Below, piece after piece: positions 56,086-64,000 of a DNA stretch of 64,000 nt. A program made the translations under genes and the position numbers. The stretch comes from Diospyros lotus (lineage: Eukaryota > Streptophyta > Magnoliopsida > Ericales > Ebenaceae), in assembly GCF_014633365.1 (NCBI RefSeq), contig NC_068350.1, positions 10,579,922 to 10,643,921 on the forward strand, written 5' to 3'. The notes under the pieces are model-generated. The model saw only the letters and a list, made by a program, of their open reading frames with translations. It did no database searches and was not told the DNA's origin. The first letter of the stretch is position 1. Each line of letters begins with the position of its first letter.

Positions 56086-58331
56086 TGTATTTAATATCAA
56101 GAGTGTTTTCAAAAATTACGGGGTTAAAAATGGAATTTTCTATAGTTTTAGGCCAAAGTGCAAGTCAAGGAAGATAAAATTGCTCAAATAAGTAGTATTT
56201 GACAAAACCAATAGATTTGCGAAGGTTTGAGGTAAAAAACACGCGATTAAGGGCATTTAGGCAAAAGTACAGATTATGTAAACTACCCGAGAGAGGTCGA
56301 ATCAATGAGTTTTTCAAAAATTCTTGAGGGAAATAAATAACTTGGAACTTGAGGGCAGTAGTGGAATTGTTAGAAAGTCTAGGGGTATCAAGGATAGGGT
56401 GGAAATGTAATTGGAAAATACTTAGGGGCAAAAGTGCAAAAAAATGGAAAAGTTATGGTATGAAAAGTTATTGCATGATACAATGGAAGAGTGTCCTAAT
56501 TTTCTCATGATTTAGGGCTATTCGATGGGATTAAAGGCTAGATTTGGGGCTTATGGGATAAGAACAAGTGAGATTTGGTGGAAAATTACGTCGAAAATGG
56601 GTATAAAATGGGCTGAAGGCCGAGGGTTTCAAAAATAAATCGGCCAAAATTCCTCTAATTTTTGCTTGAATCAAGCCTTGGGGATAAGGGGATTTTGTTC
56701 TTTGGGTTGTGGGAAGCATTTTTGGAGAGTTTGGGAGAGATTGGTGTGTGTTTGATAGGGTTTCAGTGCCTTGGTCGAAAAGTTAGGCTCGCCGGAGCCG
56801 CGACCTGCAACCGCCATTTAAGGCATTTTTTGGTGATTGTTTCGGCCATTTGAAGGTACTATCAAGGTCACCTCAATGAGTACTTCAAGGCCTTATAGTC
56901 ATTTGGGGCATCGGAGACCATCGCCGGCGACCTTTGACAGAGAATACAGCCTGCGCATGTGCACGCGCGAGCTTCAGCCTCACCCCCGCTCTAGCACGTG
57001 AGGCCTAGGTTTTCCCTGAAATTAATTTTATTATTTTTTTAAAATTATTTTATGAGGGTTTATGCAAAAATATTTGGAGAAATTAGGTGTTTGGTATTTA
57101 TTATGAATTTTAGAAGGAAATAAATGTTCAAAAAATTGGAAATTATGGAAAAAATAGAAATTTTGATTTCTAGAGTCATAATGGTAAACAAAAAACGATT
57201 GTACTGTGTGAAGGAAGGATTGCATGATTTTTTAGGTACGGCACGCTTTTTGAGGCAAAATTGGTCTTTTCTGAATTAAGATGAGTGATTTGATTCCAAT
57301 CTTACCCTTGTTTGAAAGTGTGTTGGTGTGTGTGTAGTGGGTTCAGGTGAGCGGTTTTACCCTCCCGAGCTTAGGTTACATGTGTTGAACCAGTTCCAAC
57401 AAGCGATTATACCCTATAGAACTTGTGATGGATCGTGTAGGCATTTTACTTATGTATTTGTGGCATCATATGCATATTGAACATGTGGTATATTGCATCA
57501 ACTATTTTTACTTGTAAAATAGTCGATGCATGGCGTGTGATTTTTCATGTCATCGGGGTATTGATTTTCATGTCGTTGTTATGTCCGTGGGGGACGAGAT
57601 GGGGTCTTCTTAAGAATGGGGCAAAGGTTAATCTCAGTGATCGGGTGACACGATAGGGCACTCGAGGATTAAGTATGTCACGGCAAGGTCAACCGCAAAG
57701 GTGTGTGGAATGGATTTTCCACAGGAAGTTGAGTATGCCAGGGAGATTTCTCAAGTTATATGTGTTGCATGTTGTTATGGTATGTATCATGCCATCACTT
57801 AGATGTTTTATCATCTAATTTGGGTTATGCCCCTTGAACATTCAACATTCTAGCCAAGGACTACTGCGACGGAGAGGATGTGGCCAGTTGAGGGCCAATA
57901 GTGTTTAGTATGATAGTCGTTGTATCATTTTGAGCCGATAGTATTTGTTTGGTATATGTATGAACGGTTATATAATAATGTTGTTATCATTTGATAGTTT
58001 TGTAATACGTATTTTAGTGTGGGAACACCTTGTATGAAACTCGTGGTAGGCCATGATATTTTGATGTTATTTAATCCATTGTGTTATACTATTTCTCGTT
58101 TAGTTTAAGATTATTGATCTTGTTAGTTAAACGGGCGAGATTGGGGTTCTTGGAATCTTATCTACATGTGAAGATTGTTCTTGAAATCACCACGGGTGTT
58201 GGCCATCGTATGTGTCGGGTATGTTATCTGCATGTGAAAATTGTTCTTAATGCACCGCGCGTGATGGACTTGGAAAAAAAAAAAAAGATTCCCGGGAATT
58301 GTCTTATAGTGACGTAAGGCGGGGTGTTACA
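56086..58331 (+). mobile_element. Solo LTR, 2246 bp, TSD ataaa
   Basis: Starts TGTATTTAATATC and ends GGGGTGTTACA, flanked by ataaa (56081-56085, 58332-58336) at a point where the other R copies are continuous. The 3' third resembles the LTR at 14255-16895 ('gatgttttatcatctaa', 'cattctag'), but the left end lacks the usual TGTAACAYCC and may have been rearranged. A TATA-like tataaaatggg lies near 56,600. A small plus frame (58081-58317) has no similarity. Confidence 0.8.
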
Positions 58332-59016
58332 ATAAATGATACCTCAAGCTCAAAGAGCATGACGGTTACTTTTGTTGTGCATCTAACCCAAACTCTTCAG
58401 TCTCTCGGTTGAGCTCATGCGATCCCATCGTATAACGACTCACCAACCTGCTTCCCGAACTAGCTCCTCATCAGCTCCGATACGTGTCCTTAGTTGACCA
58501 AGCCACCCCCACCAGTATAACAGACCAAGTCAGTCCACCCGTAGGCTGCCCTGGAACCCTTTGTTGGACTCGTGCTAGAACCATCTCAACAAAGGTGATT
58601 GATCGCTAGGATCGTTCCTCTAAAAAAGGTTGTCTATGCCATGGACCTAAAGCAAGATATCACAAAGGGACTGCGACTATAAGTCCACTACCGACAACTT
58701 TTACCAAACAACTGCCGAAAGCTCATCGAAAACCCTAACCATTGTACCGATAACAACTTTAGCCATCATAGCTTTTGGTACCGCCGGAAACCCCAACCGT
58801 TGTACCGATGACAACTTTTTTCATCACAACTGTTGGGACTATTAGAAACCCCAACCATTATATCGACGATAACTATTACCATCACAACTGTTGGGACTGC
58901 TGAAGAATGAACCACGACCACCACGAGCTGTCTGCAACTACCCACTCACAGCTACCAACAACTTTTGGGGCCTCAGAGATGCTGTATTCAACTACCTGCA
59001 TTGGTCTATTGCATTG
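58332..59016. repeat. Block R, copy 4, third piece
   Basis: Matches 890-1575 and 21,860-22,540, including the degenerate 60 bp repeat (58,690-58,920). It ends at cattg, the target of the next solo LTR. Confidence 0.88.
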
Positions 59017-60863
59017 TGTAACATCCTTGAACTTGGGGGAAAAAAATAAATAATTAATAAGTGATTTGGTGCATTGAAGGTAATTTATGAGTATATTTGT
59101 TTTTTAGGAAAGTAATTTTAAATCTAATGTGTTTTGAATAAGGGAAGTAAATAAGAAATTATGAAATTTCTTGGGTTGAGTACGAAGTGGGAAAAATTGA
59201 GCACTTAATTGATATAAAATTAGATTAGGTAAGATAAAGCAATAAGGGAACTTGTAGCCTAATGATTGGAAGTGCAAGTGTGCATGGAATATTGGAAAGT
59301 TCAAGCCTTGGGACGTGCAAGATGCTGGAAATATTGGAATATTAATAAGGAACAACCAAAGAACAAGTTAAATACAACAAATGCAAGCAAGGACATGAAG
59401 GGGCTTTAAGCCAAGCTGGTTGTGCACTCACATGAGCTTCTCTTAGGCCATGGGTTCAATCCAGGAATGGGAAAATTTTTTGAAGGCAAATTTTGGGGAA
59501 GAAAGCTAGAATTTTCTAGCAAATTGATGGAGCAAAACAAAGTCGTTTCAATGTCAAATTGAAGCCCAAGAAGCTGCCAAGTTGCAACCACGCATCAACA
59601 GCAATTGACCTTAATTTTGGCTTCTGCTAGCTGCCAATTTCCCCTTCATTTCACGGCTTCCATACCCTCCTTGTGTAGCCAATTTACAGCCACGTAAGGG
59701 AGCAGTGGCCAAGGTAATTATTAGCCTAGAAATTGAGGATAAAAACCATGGATTTTGGGAGAAAACAGGGGACGGCCAAGCCTATAAATAAGCAACTCGA
59801 CCATAGGAAGAAAGCATAAGGTGAATGAGTAGTCCATGAGAGGAAGAGTTCAACAAAAAGGTATGAATATTTAAGAGTTCTGATTTATTAGATTAATTAA
59901 GTTTATTTTGATTAGTTAATTAATTAGTTAGCTAAATTAAATTGGTAGATAATATTTAAAATTAGTTAAATTAGTAAATTTAATTCATAATTAAATTACT
60001 TAGTCTTATGTATATATATAATTGTGATAAGGGTGTTACGAGTACGCTACCAGTTTGTACAACAAAATAGGGTTGGTCACCGAGTAGCAAATAATTCAAG
60101 GTAAGGGTCTAATTGTTATGTGTAAATTACTCTTCTCATGACTTGCATAAAATGTTGAGAAAGTGCCTAGGCATGGGGTAGTGGATTTCGGACCGTGAGA
60201 GTGCTAGGACGAGGTCATAGAGGAAACCACTAGGGACCACCTAGAGCCTGAGATAGGTGCGGTGGACAGACTTGTATGCGCACTACACTTCATTTTTATC
60301 TATGATGTCATACTCATTAATTTACTACATTGCATATTGTCTTTACTGAGTTCCCGGACTTACCCCATTCACTCCCACTAACCCAACAGATGGCTTGGGG
60401 TCTAAGAAAGGGAAAGCAGTAGTGGTGGAAGAGTCGCCGATTAACAGTGATTGTGAGCAATGAGGATGTGGGTTATGTACGTGTCGTTTATGTAAATTAT
60501 ATATGCTTTGTACTTGACTACAAAAGATGGCTATCATTTAAATAAAATTTGCTTTGGATCAAGTTAAGGTTTTTGCTATGAGTAATTCAGAGTATGTGAT
60601 ATGCTTAATTGTTAAAGTATTCTATTGAGCATGTTGATAATCAATTTTATTTTTATTTTAAAGGTCTAGTCGGGTAAATTTTCGCTGCTTATGTACTCGA
60701 ATCCAAATACTCGACAGTCGGAGGCAGCGAACCTTGGACCCCACCCAGAGCGCCCATAATATTTTAATACTTTATGATATCGGGGTATAGTCGTCCTTTG
60801 AAATAAGCCGAGATTATAACCACGAGTTACGGTGACACCTAATAGTAGGGCCAGGGCGTCACA
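59017..60863 (+). mobile_element. Solo LTR, 1847 bp, TSD cattg
   Basis: Begins TGTAACATCC and ends AGGGCGTCACA, with the perfect duplication cattg (59012-59016, 60864-60868). TATA box tataaata is at 59783-59790. It is the sister of 45847-47660. No internal genes; short minus frames at 59104-59591 have no similarity. Confidence 0.92.
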
Positions 60864-61929
60864 CATTGGCCATGACAAACACCTTCTTCGAATCCGCATG
60901 TTGCCGTCCATTCTCCTGAGTATAAATATTTTTGGCCATAAGCTTTTGTCCACCCTAGAACCTTCGACAATTGCAACTCTATACAATCAGTTTTCTTCTC
61001 CACACCAAAAGATCCAATTGACAGAGGAGAAAATTGTACACCGCTATCGCCGGCACACTGCTCCCTCCTTCAAATATATATCCAATATATATTAAGCCGA
61101 GAGAGAGAAGGAGCCTTGTGCCCGCCTACTATTGAACTTATATGTATCATATATATATATATATATATACCTTCGGTGGAATGGGCGAACAGAACGGAGG
61201 AGAAAGAAGACAGAACACAGAGACGCGCTGGAAATCGGGCGAGGGACGACGCACGCACAAGAGAAATTAATTGAAAGATTGGGACTACACGTGCGCCCAA
61301 CGCACTTCAGTTAAAGGGGCTACTCGGTTGCCTTTTTCAAAAGGATAATGTTATTTATTTTTAATATTGATAAATATAATGACTTATATAAAAGTGTTTG
61401 TCTAAAAAAAAAATAAAATGACATTAAATAAATTTTATTTTTTATATTTTTTAAATAAATATATAATATTAATTAAAATATTTTCTCATAAACTATCACA
61501 TCACTATTATTTATATCTCACATCACTCTTTTCAAAATATATTAACATTAATATATTTATATAATATATCACATATTATATGTATATATATATATATTTA
61601 TACAATTGCTTCTCAGCAGCCATGCACCCGCCCCAATTTTCCTTTCCAATTTTGCAGGCCACTGCACACCAGTCGCCTCTGCAGCCCACTGCGCCATGTC
61701 CCATTTCCTATCAGTTCAATTTTCCTTTTGTCATGCCTCTAGAGAACCACTCCTCCAATTTTAATCTTGGACTTTTCAACATCAAATAATCACTTTGCTT
61801 TATTTAATTAATTTTTTATAGTATAATATAATATATGTATAATAATTCTATATAAAATTTTATATAAAAATTATTTGCACAATGAAAATAATTCTTATAA
61901 TTAATTATCTCACTAAAAATATCAGTAAC
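60864..61929. repeat. Block R, copy 4, last piece
   Basis: Matches 22,545-23,604, with a TA microsatellite at 61,149-61,168 and AT-rich sequence after 61,340. No gene is seen. Confidence 0.85.
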
Positions 61930-62275
61930 TCTTATTGATGGAAGAACAGCCAACCAATTCAGATTCACTAATTCTGAGTATTACCTACTTAGGGTGTGAC
62001 TTTCTAAATTCATAGTCATGTAACAATTAGGACACGTCAACTCTTAACGTCGATTAAACACTTCGATCTATTAAAAGGATCTTCCCAAAGCATCTCGAAA
62101 GAACTCAGGACATTCCTTAAATCCCAACTAAATGAGAGTCATTGACTGATTAAACTCATAAAATTCGATAACTATGTCTGATCTAGTCTAGGGTGATTGA
62201 AATGATGTATCAGAACTCTTTCGACATTAAAAAGTCTCTCTAATTGTACATGCCTTGGCCAAGTACTCCTACAAT
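61930..62275. repeat. Block S, copy 3, cut short
   Basis: Matches 4680-5040 and 23,605-23,975, then stops abruptly at 'actcctacaat', where foreign DNA begins. Confidence 0.85.
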
Positions 62276-62379
62276 GCTATTCGGCCAGAAGTAGTACCCG
62301 AAGAAGTGCCACCCCCAGAAGAGAATTACAATTTCACCCCTTATCCAATTGACAGAAATACCCCTATTCAAATTTGAGT

Positions 62380-62681
62380 CCTTCCCTCGCTCCGACGCTC
62401 AATCTCTGACTCCCTTCTATCTTCTCTCTCAGTTGCTCTCTCTCTGTGTCTTCTCTCTTGTTCGACCCTAGCCATCGCGAAGTCTCTCACTGTTCTCACT
62501 ACCTTCTCTCTTACTTGCTCTCTCTTGTTCTCTCTAAATCGACCTCCCCCATCACTCAAAACTAAACTGGCCGTAGTGCGACCCGTCTTCTCGGATCGAA
62601 GAAGGGTCATCGTCTTTTGCCCGTACGATTTCATCTCCGGCCCTCTCTCGACTCCATTGGCTCCGATCTAAAAGGAGGGAG
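62380..62681 (+). other. Probable first (leader) exon of the FAR1-like gene
   Basis: A CT-rich segment without a conserved ORF ends at a consensus donor (ggag|gtaagt at 62,682). The matching acceptor would be ttgattgtag at 63,282, giving a leader intron of about 600 bases. The promoter was not pinned down. Confidence 0.4.
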
Positions 62682-63039
62682 GTAAGTCTTTTAGACATTT
62701 TAGTCATGAGCACACATCCATCCTATATACGTATATACGCATTTTCTAGCTTTGGCCGAGACTTTAATGTTAGATCTAGGGAGATTGTGCCGTTGGATCT
62801 TGCTGGTTTTAGGGTATGTTGGTCGATGGGCCTTTGGGTGTCTGGTGGTTGCCTATGATCACTGGAAACCACCGGCCACCGTGGCTGGTGGCGACTGACA
62901 GTCCGCATTTGGGTTGCGACGTCTTTGTATCTAATGTGTTAGACATTGTTTCTATTGAGTTAGACCACATTTTGTGTCTAAAAGACTTTAGTCATCAAAT
63001 ACAAAGATTATTCAAATGTGATGATGGGTTGCGAATTCA

Positions 63040-63160
63040 TCTTTAGCACACATCAGATACAAATATGACTAAAATGAGCAGGGTTGCGACTTTAGCACAC
63101 ATCAGATACAAAGATGACTAAAATGTGTGCTGATGACTAAAATGTCTTTAGCACACATGA
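63040..63160. repeat. Short repeats 'agcacacatcagatacaaa' within the leader intron
   Basis: Two copies of 'tttagcacacatcagatacaaa' (63,044 and 63,090) plus several shorter 'gactaaaatg' and 'ctttagcacacat' pieces in about 120 bases. Confidence 0.8.
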
Positions 63161-63320
63161 ATAATCTAACATTGTTTCTATTGTTGGTTTCCATTGTTTC
63201 TATTTCTCTGTATATATTCATGTACCATATTATACTTCTAATAAAGTATTGATTTTCTATAATTTTTTTAATTTGATTGTAGGCAATCAATTCTAATTTA
63301 GGAGATGAAGGAAAGCCCCA

Positions 63321-64000
63321 ATGAGTAACATAGGTATGTATGAGAAAATTAGTGATTTAAAACAAGAAAAACAAAATGTTTATGCAAATTATATAGGTAA
63401 CATTGTATTCTCTTATGCGTGTGCCTTGTTTGATCTAGTGAATCATAGTGTGCTTCCGGAATTAGCCGAAGATAATGAGGAAAATTGCCAAGATAATGAG
63501 GGTCCTCCGTTAAATGACGAAGTATCAGGAGAATACAATGATCTTGTCCCTAAGGTTGGAATGAAATTCAATTATGAGAATGAAATTTATGAATTTTACA
63601 AACAATATGCTTACCATGTGGGTTTTCCAATAAAAAAAAGGAATTCGAAGAAGGGTGAGGATGGGGTCGTAAGATATGTGACTTATGCATGTAGTCGAGA
63701 GGGCAAAAGAACTAGTCAAGCTAGCACTTCTTTGAAGCCTCAACCAACAATTCGAATAGGGTGTAAAGCTAAGATCACAGCCATATTAGTTGTTTTAGGA
63801 ACATGGCAAATAAGCACCATCCATCTTGAGCATAACCATGAAACAAGTCCAAGCAAATCTAGGTTGTATAAATGTAATAGACAGTTGAACGATCAGGTGA
63901 AGCGACAACTTCAAGTTAATGATATAGCTGGAATCTCGCTACAGAAAAGTTATAACTCAGCTGTTGTTGAGGCTGGTGGGTATGAGAATCTGACATTTGT
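63321..64000 (+). CDS. FAR1-like protein / MULE-type transposase, N-terminal 226 codons
   Basis: Open from ATG 63321 to the window end with no stop. An upstream in-frame TGA (63,306) bounds the start; ATG 63336 is an alternative. Residues 1-75 are acidic and unlike known domains. Residues 78-175 form a FAR1 DNA-binding domain: GMKFNYENEIYEFYKQYAYH, VRYVTYACSREGK, TIRIGCKAKITAIL, WQISTIHLEHNHE. The zinc ligands Cys124, Cys148, His171 and His173 are all present. The following KRQLQVNDIAG is the usual link to the MULE transposase domain, which would lie beyond 64,000. Either a transposase in an autonomous MULE or a domesticated FAR1-RELATED SEQUENCE factor; the insertion context favours the first. 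Confidence 0.8.
   Translation, partial: MSNIGMYEKISDLKQEKQNVYANYIGNIVFSYACALFDLVNHSVLPELAEDNEENCQDNEGPPLNDEVSGEYNDLVPKVGMKFNYENEIYEFYKQYAYHVGFPIKKRNSKKGEDGVVRYVTYACSREGKRTSQASTSLKPQPTIRIGCKAKITAILVVLGTWQISTIHLEHNHETSPSKSRLYKCNRQLNDQVKRQLQVNDIAGISLQKSYNSAVVEAGGYENLTF

Larger units (their letters stand above)
62276..64000 (+). mobile_element. Probable Mutator-like element (MULE), left end; continues past the window
   Basis: Block S is interrupted at 62,275. The new sequence starts 'gctattcggccagaagtagt' and contains 'aattacaatttcaccccttatccaattgacagaaatacccc', a phrase style common in MULE terminal inverted repeats. A FAR1-type ORF follows. FAR1-like proteins derive from MULE transposases and such elements often carry them. 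The right end and target duplication lie outside the window, so the class is inferred. Confidence 0.55.

Overview
The window is nuclear DNA of a flowering plant. It is AT-rich and has GT-AG introns, plant retrotransposon and DNA-transposon families, and remnants of plant housekeeping genes. Most of it is transposons nested in repeats. Only a few genes are supported: a partly duplicated plastid-type uracil phosphoribosyltransferase (UPP), a five-member family of small glycine/histidine-rich membrane-anchored proteins (GRP a-e), captured pinin exons inside a CACTA transposon, and the start of a FAR1/Mutator-type gene at the right edge. The species cannot be told from the sequence.

Once the transposons are set aside, the layout is a decayed tandem array. 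One unit reads: interspersed block R - block S - old GRP - GC-rich tandem repeat - UPP - young GRP. Unit 1 is about 1-20,257 (GRP a, UPP copy 1, GRP b). Unit 2 is about 20,258-35,640 (GRP c, UPP copy 2, GRP d). Unit 3 is about 39,871-41,362 and is collapsed by deletion to a piece of R, the UPP 3' flank and GRP e. Unit 4 starts at about 41,363 with R and S and is swollen by insertions to at least 62,275.

Most insertions can be delimited by target-site duplications (TSDs). Solo LTRs lie at 3729-4674 (cttaa), 14255-16895 (attac), 37181-39741 (ttagc), 45847-47660 (cctac), 56086-58331 (ataaa) and 59017-60863 (cattg). An unclassified TG..CA element lies at 49236-51258 (gctca). A hAT element lies at 27810-29000 (attctctc) and a CACTA element at 30532-34485 (act). 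A 14 kb Ty3/Gypsy element of Tat/Grande type on the minus strand fills 41498-55535 (tgtag). It carries decayed gag, protease, RNase H and integrase plus an intron-containing antisense gene with its own promoter. Two further LTR-like insertions (7899-9203, 10630-13568) have less typical ends.

The UPP copies look like 5'-truncated relics. GRP b, d and e keep intact reading frames and a shared promoter motif, so they are the best candidates for expressed genes besides the FAR1-like ORF, which is open to the window end and probably sits in a Mutator-like element starting near 62,276. No rRNA, tRNA or CRISPR feature was found.
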